The notes under the pieces were generated by a model. It did no database searches. It saw only the letters and a list, made by a program, of their open reading frames with translations, and was not told the origin of the DNA. Shown here one piece after another: positions 8,681 through 15,587 of a stretch of DNA of 55,009 nucleotides. This DNA comes from CAKRPJ01 sp934376955. Lineage in GTDB: Bacteria; Bacillota; Clostridia; Lachnospirales; Lachnospiraceae. The position numbers and the translations under genes were made by a program. Within the stretch, counting starts at the first letter, position 1, and the number at the start of each line of letters is the position of its first letter. The DNA is taken from NCBI GenBank assembly GCA_934376955.1, contig CAKRPJ010000015.1, positions 1-55,009 of the forward strand, given 5' to 3'.

Positions 8681-9622
8681 ATGGCAGCAGTAACAGCCGC
8701 AATGGTAAAAGAGTTAAGAGAAATGACAGGCGCCGGAATGATGGACTGCAAGAAGGCTCTTGGAGCTACAGATGGCGACATGGACAAGGCAGTTGAGTTC
8801 TTACGTGAAAAAGGACTTGCAGGTGCTGAGAAGAAGGCCGGCCGTATCGCAGCTGAGGGTATCGTTGCTACAGATATGTCAGCTGATGAGAAGAAGGCAG
8901 TTATCGTAGAGGTTAACGCTGAGACAGACTTCGTTGCTAAGAACGCTAAGTTCCAGGCATACGTTGCTCAGGTTGCAGCTCAGGCTCTTACAACAACAGT
9001 TGCAGATATGGATGCATTTATGGAAGAAAAATGGACAGCTGATAACAGCCTTACTGTTAAAGAGGCTCTTTCTTCCCAGATCTCCATTATCGGTGAGAAC
9101 ATGAGCATCCGTCGTTTCAAACAGGTTGCAGAGGAGAACGGTTTTGTATCTTCCTACATCCATGCGGGCGGAAGAATCGGTGTTCTTCTTGATGTTCAGA
9201 CAGACGTTGTTAACGATGCTGTTAAAGAGATGGCGAAAAACGTATGTATGCAGGTAGCTGCTCTTAATCCGAAGTACACAAATCGCGATGAAGTAAGCGC
9301 TGAATACATCGAGCATGAGAAATCCATCCTTATGGCTCAGATCCAGAACGATCCGAAGGAAGCTTCCAAGCCGGAGAAGGTTATTCAGGGTATGATCCAG
9401 GGTCGTATCAACAAAGAGATGAAAGAGATCTGTCTGTTAGATCAGGTTTACGTTAAGGCAGAGGACGGAAAGCAGTCCGTAGCTCAGTACGTAGCTCAGG
9501 TTGCAAAAGAAAACGGCGCTAAGATCGAAGTTAAGGGATTTGTTCGCTTTGAGACAGGTGAAGGCCTTGAGAAGAAGAACGAAGACTTCGCAGCAGAAGT
9601 TGCAGCTCAGATGGGTAAATAA
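8681..9622 (+). CDS. tsf: translation elongation factor Ts
   Basis: A 313-residue EF-Ts, the nucleotide exchange factor for EF-Tu. The N-terminal UBA-like domain (VKELREMTGAGMMDCKKAL) and the EF-Tu-contacting TDFVAKN segment are present, followed by the two core subdomains. The start has a GGAGG site. It is second in the rpsB-tsf operon. In most Firmicutes pyrH and frr follow directly; here a terminator follows and pyrH is 31 kb away. Confidence 0.98.
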   Translation: MAAVTAAMVKELREMTGAGMMDCKKALGATDGDMDKAVEFLREKGLAGAEKKAGRIAAEGIVATDMSADEKKAVIVEVNAETDFVAKNAKFQAYVAQVAAQALTTTVADMDAFMEEKWTADNSLTVKEALSSQISIIGENMSIRRFKQVAEENGFVSSYIHAGGRIGVLLDVQTDVVNDAVKEMAKNVCMQVAALNPKYTNRDEVSAEYIEHEKSILMAQIQNDPKEASKPEKVIQGMIQGRINKEMKEICLLDQVYVKAEDGKQSVAQYVAQVAKENGAKIEVKGFVRFETGEGLEKKNEDFAAEVAAQMGK

Positions 9623-9651
9623 TCTGATTCCGATGTATCTTTAATAAAACC

Positions 9652-9702
9652 AAAAAACTCCCCGTTCAGCCTGAATCCATCGGGCATGAGCGGGGAGTTT
9701 TT
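9652..9702. terminator. bidirectional intrinsic terminator after tsf
   Basis: AAAAACTCCCCG (9653-9664) pairs with CGGGGAGTTTTT (9691-9702), with A-tract and T-tract on the two sides. It separates tsf (plus) from the symporter gene (minus). Confidence 0.92.
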
Positions 9703-9725
9703 AGCTTGCTTCGGTTTGATTACGA

Positions 9726-11093
9726 TCAGATAGAAATCCAGCCGAATGCACTTGCAACAGAGCTGATCAGGATGATCGCGGCAAAGATGGGGCAGAGGTA
9801 CCGGATCATAAAACAGAAAATTGCCTTGCGGCGGAACGGATGTCCGCCTGCGGTTACTTCTTCGGCGATCTTTTCCGTACCGATAACTCTGGATACAAGC
9901 AGGCAGGTAGCAATGGCTGCGATCGGCATCATGACAGAATTTGTCAGGAAATCAAAGAAATCTAAAAATTGCATACCGATCACGGTCACATTCGCCAGCG
10001 GGCCATAGCCGAGACAGGAAAGGCTTCCAAGGCACAGCATGATAGCAGCCATAACTATGGTTGCTTTTTTTCTGCTCCAATGAAGCTCATCCTCAAAGGT
10101 GGAGACTGCACTTTCGGTCAGTGCAATGGAGCTTGTTATTGCAGCAAACAGGACAAGCAGGAAGAAAAGGATGCCGACTGCCGTTCCAAAGCCCATGTTG
10201 GCAAATACCTTTGGGATCGTAATAAACATAAGTGACGGGCCGGCCTTCAGCATATTTGGATCACCGCCGGAAAAAGCAAAAACAGCCGGGATGATCATAA
10301 GTCCTGCCATGATCGCGATAGCCGTATCGAAAAATTCCACATTTCGGGTAGAATCTTCAATAGAGGTATCTTTTTTCATATAGGAGCCGAAGGTTACAAG
10401 AATACCCATGGCGATGGATAGGGAGTAGAACATCTGGCCCATAGCAGATACGACCGTCATCCATGAAAAATTATCAAGATTTGGAACGAGAAAATACTTT
10501 ACACCGGCCATGGCGCCCGGTCTTGTAACGGAATAGACGGCAATAATGACGGAGAGCACAACAAGGATCGGCATCATAAATTTCGATACACGTTCTATTC
10601 CGTTGCGGACACCGGCATAGATGATCCCGATGGTAGCCAGCGTAAAAATTACAAAACAGATCTCCGTGGACAGTCCGTCAGAGATGAATGCGGTAAAGTA
10701 TTCATCAAATGCCAGCAGATGGCCGTGTCCGAGGATGTACTCCGCAAGGTACTTAATGACCCAGCCGCCGATCACTGAGTAATACGGAACGATCAGGATC
10801 GGGATGATCGCATTGATCCAGCCGCCGAAAGACAGCCATTTTGATTTTCCGAAGGATTCATAGGCGCCTACGGGACTCTTTTTTGTCATTCGGCCAAGGG
10901 AGGTTTCAGCCATGATCATTGCATAGCCGAAGGTCAGCGCAAGAATGATGTAGATGAGCAAAAAAATTCCGCCGCCGTATTTTGCCGCTAGGTATGGGAA
11001 TCTCCAGATGTTACCCAGACCCACTGACGCACCGGCTGCGGATAAGACAAAGCCAAGCTTTCCGGAGAATGAACTCCGTTTGTGGTTCTTCAT
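9726..11093 (-). CDS. sodium-dependent amino acid / neurotransmitter symporter family transporter (NSS)
   Basis: A 455-residue integral membrane protein of the neurotransmitter:sodium symporter family, which couples Na+ entry to amino-acid or amine uptake (bacterial relatives LeuT, MhsT, TnaT). The signature of helix 1, GLGNIWRFPY with the preceding AAGASVGLG, supplies Na+ and substrate ligands. Hydrophobic segments through the protein fit about 11 helices, normal for bacterial members. Substrate cannot be read from sequence; tryptophan, tyrosine or branched amino acids are typical. It converges on tsf and stands alone. Confidence 0.9.
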   Translation of the reverse strand: MKNHKRSSFSGKLGFVLSAAGASVGLGNIWRFPYLAAKYGGGIFLLIYIILALTFGYAMIMAETSLGRMTKKSPVGAYESFGKSKWLSFGGWINAIIPILIVPYYSVIGGWVIKYLAEYILGHGHLLAFDEYFTAFISDGLSTEICFVIFTLATIGIIYAGVRNGIERVSKFMMPILVVLSVIIAVYSVTRPGAMAGVKYFLVPNLDNFSWMTVVSAMGQMFYSLSIAMGILVTFGSYMKKDTSIEDSTRNVEFFDTAIAIMAGLMIIPAVFAFSGGDPNMLKAGPSLMFITIPKVFANMGFGTAVGILFFLLVLFAAITSSIALTESAVSTFEDELHWSRKKATIVMAAIMLCLGSLSCLGYGPLANVTVIGMQFLDFFDFLTNSVMMPIAAIATCLLVSRVIGTEKIAEEVTAGGHPFRRKAIFCFMIRYLCPIFAAIILISSVASAFGWISI

Positions 11094-11175
11094 AAGTAAT
11101 TCCTCTCTTTATCACATTTATACGCACGTTACTGCGTTTAAGTGTTAGTTTAGCATAGAGAGGCAGAAATTGCAA

Positions 11176-12033
11176 TTAGAAATAGGTACGTCTTTTTGGT
11201 GTATTCCAGCTTCCTACAACACGCTTCACGTTTGAAATCGTGACAAAGGCATTTGGATCCACGCTTTGAACGTGATCCATAAATTGGCCGTATTCCTTTT
11301 TGGTAAGGATCGCTAAGATCTCACTTTTTGGCACATCGCTGTAGCCGCCTGTTGCGGTATAGACGGTAATGCCACGCTGAAGCTTTTCGATGACGTAATG
11401 GCGAAATTCCTCGTTGTGCTCAGAAATAATACACACGCGGATCTTACCGGTAAATTCGTTGATAAAATAGTCAAGGGTCAAACCGCTGAAATAGGTTGCC
11501 AGAGCACTTATGATAACGGTCTGAATATCGTATGCAAAATAGGAGCTGGCCACCGTTATCATTCCGGCAATAATGATGGACTGCCCAAGGTCGAGATGCA
11601 GATATTTGTTCATGATCTTTGCAATAATGTCGAGACCTCCTGAGGCAGCATTTGCATTAAAGAGGACTGCCTGACCGTAACAGATCACGACGATCATGGC
11701 GGCAACATCCAGTGCAAGGTTCCCGGTCGGGGATATTGGTGCTGGAAACAGGATCTCAAATAAAAAGATAAGTCCCGGCAGCAGGATCGAGATAAAAATG
11801 ATCTTTGTGCCAAAGGCCTTATCAATAAAGATAAATGCCAAGATAATGCAGATGATGTTTAAGATCAGGGTCATTGTGGAAAGGGAGATCGGAACGAAGT
11901 TTATCAGTACAACGGCCAGTCCGGTAATACTTCCGGTAACGATATGGTTCGGATTCATGAAAAAGTAAACCCCCACCGCGATGACAAATGTTCCGAAAAA
12001 GATTGTTGAGAAATACTTGATTTTTTCTAACAT
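11176..12033 (-). CDS. YitT family membrane protein (DUF161 / DUF2179)
   Basis: A 285-residue protein with a hydrophobic N-terminal two-thirds (about five to six helices, starting IKYFSTIFFGTFVIAVGVYFF) and a soluble C-terminal ~80-residue DUF2179 domain (REGITVYTATGGYS-like segment RGITVYTATGGYSDVPKSE). Such proteins are common in Firmicutes; function is unknown, though several are linked to stress or nucleotide-binding by the C-terminal domain. AAAAGGAA lies upstream of the ATG. A good sigma-A promoter lies 36-64 bases upstream. Confidence 0.88.
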   Translation of the reverse strand: MLEKIKYFSTIFFGTFVIAVGVYFFMNPNHIVTGSITGLAVVLINFVPISLSTMTLILNIICIILAFIFIDKAFGTKIIFISILLPGLIFLFEILFPAPISPTGNLALDVAAMIVVICYGQAVLFNANAASGGLDIIAKIMNKYLHLDLGQSIIIAGMITVASSYFAYDIQTVIISALATYFSGLTLDYFINEFTGKIRVCIISEHNEEFRHYVIEKLQRGITVYTATGGYSDVPKSEILAILTKKEYGQFMDHVQSVDPNAFVTISNVKRVVGSWNTPKRRTYF

Positions 12034-12068
12034 GACAGAATTCCTTTTCTAATTTAATTGTTAATCTA

Positions 12069-12097
12069 ATAATAGGAGAATCCATAGGAAATGTCAA
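12069..12097 (-). promoter_or_regulatory. promoter of the YitT-family gene
   Basis: On the reverse strand TTGACA (12092-12097) and TATTAT (12069-12074) are exactly 17 bases apart. Confidence 0.7.
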
Positions 12098-12150
12098 ATA
12101 GGTGCTTTCAAGTGAGAAGAAGATACCGCTATACAGTGAAAAAGTGCCGG

Positions 12151-12222
12151 AGCAAGTTCCTGCCTATTGTGCATTGATTTTGCGCAATTGAAGCTGTGAC
12201 TTACCGGATCTTGATAAATGAG
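12151..12222 (+). repeat. decayed partial copy of family A repeat (A5)
   Basis: Resembles the 3' third of family A: a GCAAGTTCCTGCC block, then ATTGTGC with GCGCAAT (12166-12172 and 12182-12188 region), AATTGAAGC, GACTTAC and CGGATCTTGAT in the same order as in A1. The helices are only partly kept, suggesting decay. It lies in the 395-base gap between the reverse YitT gene and the forward CxxC gene; the rest of the gap holds the YitT promoter, a TATAAT box at 12272-12277 without a good -35, and repeat B1. Confidence 0.5.
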
Positions 12223-12291
12223 AAAGTTTATCAAATAAATAGATTTTTGTGGACTTTTCAAAATATCATTCTATAATTACCATAATATGAT

Positions 12292-12396
12292 GATGCCAAT
12301 CCTACGATATGCGAATATTGAATGGAATTGTGGGAGTGCGCAGCACGAAACAATCCACAGGCATCAAAGTCGGGGGCTTTTGAACCCGATATCATT
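12292..12396 (+). repeat. dispersed intergenic repeat, family B, copy B1
   Basis: About 105 bases that match, with roughly 80 percent identity by eye, the reverse complement of 25049-25150. Shared blocks include ACGATATGCGAATAT, TTGTGGGAGTGCGCAGCACG, AAACAATCC and CCCGATATCATTA. Possible helices (CCtAC/GTGGG, ATTGT/ACAAT, GGGG with CCC near the 3' end) are kept in both copies. It ends about 35 bases before the start codon of the CxxC protein gene, so it is in, or next to, its leader. Confidence 0.8.
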
Positions 12397-12429
12397 ATCG
12401 ATATCATTATAATTAAGGAGGAAATAATT

Positions 12430-12741
12430 ATGGCAAATTGTTTTGATTGTTTAAAGAAGATCGATGGTAAGCATGTTGGTATTTTTGCGGCAGGAGTTCT
12501 TTTTGGAACGGCCGGAATCAAGGTTCTTTCCGGAAAAGACGCTAAGAAGGTTTATACCCAGTGTACCGCAGCAGCATTGCGTGCAAAGAAGTGTGTATTA
12601 GACACAGCATCAAAGATTCAGGAGAGTGCAGAGGACATTTATGCCGAAGCACAGGAGATCAATGTGGCGAGAGAAGAAGACATGGTGTTTGACGAAGACG
12701 AGACAGCTCCAGAGGAAGAAACCACCTCCGAACCATCTTAG
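12430..12741 (+). CDS. small CxxC membrane-associated protein (DUF6110-like), candidate FezA-type partner
   Basis: A 103-residue protein beginning MANCFDCLKK, so CxxC at residues 4-7. Residues 16-33 form one glycine-rich hydrophobic segment (G17, G22, G26, G29), then a Lys/Ala-rich amphipathic stretch and a strongly acidic tail. The ATG at 12430 follows AAGGAGG; longer in-frame starts run into repeat B1 and are rejected. It lies 47 bases upstream of a P1B-type ATPase gene. I recall DUF6110 as the domain name for such proteins but cannot verify it. Ferrosome gene clusters pair a small membrane protein (FezA) with a P1B-6 ATPase (FezB); size and position fit that role. Function is therefore inferred from context only. 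Confidence 0.75.
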   Translation: MANCFDCLKKIDGKHVGIFAAGVLFGTAGIKVLSGKDAKKVYTQCTAAALRAKKCVLDTASKIQESAEDIYAEAQEINVAREEDMVFDEDETAPEEETTSEPS

Positions 12742-12788
12742 GGAGATCTATCCGTTAAACGGATCGATTTTTACAGGAGGCTGGCAGA

Positions 12789-14864
12789 ATGAAATTCAGA
12801 ATTGAGCATGAGATCAGAGGACGGATGCGGGTACATCTTTTCCTTAAAAAAATGACATTTAAGGAAGCAGATATCCTGCAGTATTATCTGAAAAAAAATG
12901 AGTTCATTACATCGGTTAAGGTTTATGAACGAAGCTGTGATGCTGCGATCTGCTTTAAGGGCGATCGGAAACAGGTGATCGAGTATCTTCGCAGATTTCA
13001 TTATGAAAGCGTGGAAGTGCCGGATACGGTTCTGGAGCACTCAGGAAGAAAGATCAATCAGGAGTATTGGGACAAGCTGGTAAACCGGACAGTCCTTCAC
13101 TATGGACAGAGATTGTTTCTTCCTGCACCTCTCAGAGCCGTGATCACAATTGCACGGTCTGTGAAATATGTAAAAAACGGAATAAAGACATTGGCTTCCG
13201 GTAAGATCGAGGTTCCGGTACTGGATGGAACGGCCATCGGTGTTTCTATCCTGCGCGGAGACTTTAATACGGCTTCTTCCGTCATGTTCCTTTTAGGGAT
13301 TGGCGAGATCTTAGAGGACTGGACGCATAAAAAATCTGTGGGCGATCTGGCAAGGAGCATGTCGCTAAATGTAAAAAAGGTGTGGCTCCTTGCAAACGGA
13401 CAGCAGGTGCTGGTTCCGGCAGATCAGATAAAGACAGGCGATCAGGTCGTCGTCCGTATGGGAAGTATGATCCCCTTTGACGGGACGGTGCTTGCCGGAG
13501 AAGCTATGGTGAATCAGGCGTCCCTCACCGGAGAGGCACAGCCGGTAGTCAAGAATAAGGATAAATATGTTTATGCCGGTACCGTTGTCGAAGAAGGTGA
13601 GATAACGGTCTGTGTTCATCAGACGAAGGGCGGAACCAGATATGAAAAAATCGTATCTATGATCGAAGAAACAGAGAAGCTTAAATCCTCTATAGAGAGT
13701 AAAGCAGAGCATCTGGCCGATCGTCTTGTCCCGTATACACTTGCCGGAACAGGACTTGTATATCTCCTTACCCGTAATACGATGAAAGCGCTTTCTGTTC
13801 TCATGGTAGATTTTTCCTGTGCGCTTAAGCTATCGATGCCCATCACTGTTTTATCGGCTATCCGTGAGGCAAATACCCACGGCATGACCGTCAAAGGCGG
13901 AAAATATCTGGAAGCAGTGGCGGAGGCCGACACGATCGTATTTGATAAAACCGGAACCCTTACAAAAGCAGAGCCGACCGTAGTGGATGTGATCCCCTTT
14001 ATCGATGAAAAACCGGACGAATTGCTGAAGCTGGCGGCGTGTATGGAAGAACATTTCCCCCACTCCATGGCAAAGGCAGTTGTGGATGCGGCAAAAAGAA
14101 AAAATCTGGTTCACGAGGAGCATCATTCCAAGGTCAATTATATTGTGGCCCACGGGATCTCGACGACGATCGACGGAAAAAAGGCAATTATCGGAAGTGC
14201 TCATTTTGTATTTGAGGATGAAAAGTGCAGGATTCCGGAGGGCATGGAAGAACGATTTGAACTGCTGCCTCCGGAATACTCTCATTTGTACCTGTGTATA
14301 GAAGGGGTTCTGGCAGCGGTGATCTGCATTGAGGATCCTCTGCGTGAGGAGGCGGCTGAGGTCATCCGTGAATTAAAGAAGGCCGGGATCAAAAAGACGG
14401 TCATGATGACGGGAGACAGTGAGCGGACTGCTTGTGCAGTGGCTAAAAAGGTCGGGGTAGATGAATACTATTCCGAGGTACTGCCGGAGGATAAAGCTGC
14501 TTTTGTAGAAAAAGAAAAAAAGGCCGGACGAAAAGTGATCATGATTGGTGACGGCATCAATGACTCACCGGCTCTTTCCGCAGCAGATGCGGGGATTGCT
14601 ATTCGCGATGGCGCCGAGATCGCACGGGAGATTGCAGATATCACGATCAGTGCGGATAAATTGAATGCACTGGCTGATCTAAAGAAGCTCAGCAATCTTC
14701 TTATGCATCGGATACACCATAATTATCGTACTATTGTCGGGATCAATGGTTTATTGATCGGACTTGGGATCAGCGGAACACTCAAGCCCACTACCTCCGC
14801 ACTCCTACATAATACTTCGACGCTGGCCATCAGCTTAAACAGTATGAAAGACCTGATGGAATAA
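12789..14864 (+). CDS. heavy-metal P1B-type ATPase with SCA instead of CPC motif, candidate FezB-like
   Basis: A 691-residue metal-transporting P-type ATPase. The N-terminal ~80 residues are HMA-like but have no CxxC and carry an Arg-rich segment (HEIRGRMRVHL, residues 7-17). Core motifs: TGE near 248, DKTGTLTK with the phosphorylated Asp at about 385, and GDGINDSPAL near 586. The metal-site helix reads DFSCALKLSMP (Cys ~344) where Cu or Zn pumps have CPC, so a different metal is likely. Its place between a small CxxC membrane protein and feoAAB points to iron. Ferrosome ATPases (P1B-6 group) are known to lack CPC and, as I recall, carry an N-terminal Arg-rich motif. The iron/ferrosome role is inference; the family itself is certain. 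Confidence 0.9.
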   Translation: MKFRIEHEIRGRMRVHLFLKKMTFKEADILQYYLKKNEFITSVKVYERSCDAAICFKGDRKQVIEYLRRFHYESVEVPDTVLEHSGRKINQEYWDKLVNRTVLHYGQRLFLPAPLRAVITIARSVKYVKNGIKTLASGKIEVPVLDGTAIGVSILRGDFNTASSVMFLLGIGEILEDWTHKKSVGDLARSMSLNVKKVWLLANGQQVLVPADQIKTGDQVVVRMGSMIPFDGTVLAGEAMVNQASLTGEAQPVVKNKDKYVYAGTVVEEGEITVCVHQTKGGTRYEKIVSMIEETEKLKSSIESKAEHLADRLVPYTLAGTGLVYLLTRNTMKALSVLMVDFSCALKLSMPITVLSAIREANTHGMTVKGGKYLEAVAEADTIVFDKTGTLTKAEPTVVDVIPFIDEKPDELLKLAACMEEHFPHSMAKAVVDAAKRKNLVHEEHHSKVNYIVAHGISTTIDGKKAIIGSAHFVFEDEKCRIPEGMEERFELLPPEYSHLYLCIEGVLAAVICIEDPLREEAAEVIRELKKAGIKKTVMMTGDSERTACAVAKKVGVDEYYSEVLPEDKAAFVEKEKKAGRKVIMIGDGINDSPALSAADAGIAIRDGAEIAREIADITISADKLNALADLKKLSNLLMHRIHHNYRTIVGINGLLIGLGISGTLKPTTSALLHNTSTLAISLNSMKDLME

Positions 14865-14904
14865 GAGAGAGCTACTAATTGAGAAAAGCTTATCAGTAAG
14901 ATAG

Positions 14905-14933
14905 TTGACACATTACTAAAGTAAGTGTATACT
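14905..14933 (+). promoter_or_regulatory. feoA promoter with palindrome over the -10 box
   Basis: TTGACA (14905-14910) and TATACT (14928-14933) are 17 bases apart. The -10 lies in an imperfect dyad whose reverse complement reads TTAGTATACACTTA; the promoter at 18994 has the same arrangement (TTAGTATATACTCA on the reverse strand). Both also carry ATTACTAAAGT next to the -35. This is a candidate metalloregulator operator. Confidence 0.75.
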
Positions 14934-14983
14934 AACCATCGTAGTAAATGAGAGCGATTATCAATATAGAAAGCTGGTGAAGT

Positions 14984-15196
14984 ATGATGCCTTTATCAAT
15001 GGCAGAAGCCGGAAAAATGAATCAGATCAAAAAGGTAGGCGGAAAAGAGGAGACCAGACGTTTTCTTGAGAGTCTGGGATTTGTTGCGGGTGCGTTCGTT
15101 ACGATCGTATCGGAGATCAATGGAAACCTCATTGTCAATGTAAAGGAATCCCGCGTGGCGATCGACAAAGAGCTGGCAACAAAAATTATGGTGTAG
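14984..15196 (+). CDS. feoA: FeoA family protein (first of two)
   Basis: A 70-residue SH3-like FeoA protein, the small cytosolic partner of the ferrous iron transporter FeoB. The pattern SLGFVAGAFVTIVSEINGNLIVNV-then-SRVAIDKELATKIMV matches the FeoA beta-barrel with its ending basic/aliphatic strand. A second ATG at 14987 could be the true start, as the GGTGA site is weak and is seven bases from it. It is followed 12 bases later by a second feoA. The two differ enough that neither looks like a recent duplicate. Own promoter directly upstream. Confidence 0.88.
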   Translation: MMPLSMAEAGKMNQIKKVGGKEETRRFLESLGFVAGAFVTIVSEINGNLIVNVKESRVAIDKELATKIMV

Positions 15197-15208
15197 GAGG
15201 AAATGAGT

Positions 15209-15430
15209 ATGGCAACGCTGCGAGATATAAAATGCGGAGAAACCGTAAAGGTGCAGAAGATCCATGGGGAAGGAGCTACAAAGCGACGGATCATGGATAT
15301 GGGAATCACTAAGGGCACACAGATCTCTATCAGAAAAGTGGCGCCCCTGGGTGACCCCATAGAGATTACCGTCCGCGGATATGAGCTTTCGTTAAGGAAA
15401 GCAGACGCGGAAATGATCGAGGTGGAATAA
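15209..15430 (+). CDS. feoA: FeoA family protein (second of two)
   Basis: A 73-residue FeoA protein with the full family pattern: LRDIKCGETVKVQKIHGEG, RRIMDMGITKGTQISIRKVAPLGDP and ITVRGYELSLRKADAEMIEV. The ATG at 15209 is eight bases after AGGAGG; the in-frame ATG at 15203 would leave only two bases of spacing. Tandem feoA genes before feoB are frequent in Clostridia. A strong terminator overlaps the end of the gene, so feoB depends partly on its own promoter. Confidence 0.93.
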   Translation: MATLRDIKCGETVKVQKIHGEGATKRRIMDMGITKGTQISIRKVAPLGDPIEITVRGYELSLRKADAEMIEVE

Positions 15431-15454
15431 AAAATGTGCCAATGCACATTTTTT
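15429..15454 (+). terminator. intrinsic terminator between feoA and feoB
   Basis: AAAAAATGTGC (15429-15439), loop CAAT, then GCACATTTTTT (15444-15454): a perfect 11-bp stem ending in T6. It starts inside the stop codon of the second feoA. Confidence 0.9.
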
Positions 15455-15466
15455 ATTGACTGCTGG

Positions 15467-15480
15467 TTAGCATAAGCTAA
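15467..15480 (+). promoter_or_regulatory. TTAG-N6-CTAA operator candidate upstream of feoB
   Basis: TTAGC-ATAA-GCTAA is an inverted repeat with the TTAG-N6-CTAA layout also seen at 19158-19171 and 20089-20102. With a TAATAA -10-like box 17 bases after TTAGCA it may overlap the feoB promoter. DtxR-type boxes are built from similar TTAG/CTAA arms; the regulator is not proven. Confidence 0.6.
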
Positions 15481-15587
15481 AACATGTTCTAATAATCAAA
15501 CGAAAGATAGCAACACATAAAAAGAACAGACAGCAAAGAATCCAACAAAGTAAAAGAATCCAATAAGTAAAGAAAAGGGACATGATT

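Noticed and set aside
12322..12429. Longer N-terminus for the CxxC protein
   Set aside because: The extra codons come from repeat B1, while AAGGAGG directly precedes the ATG at 12430.
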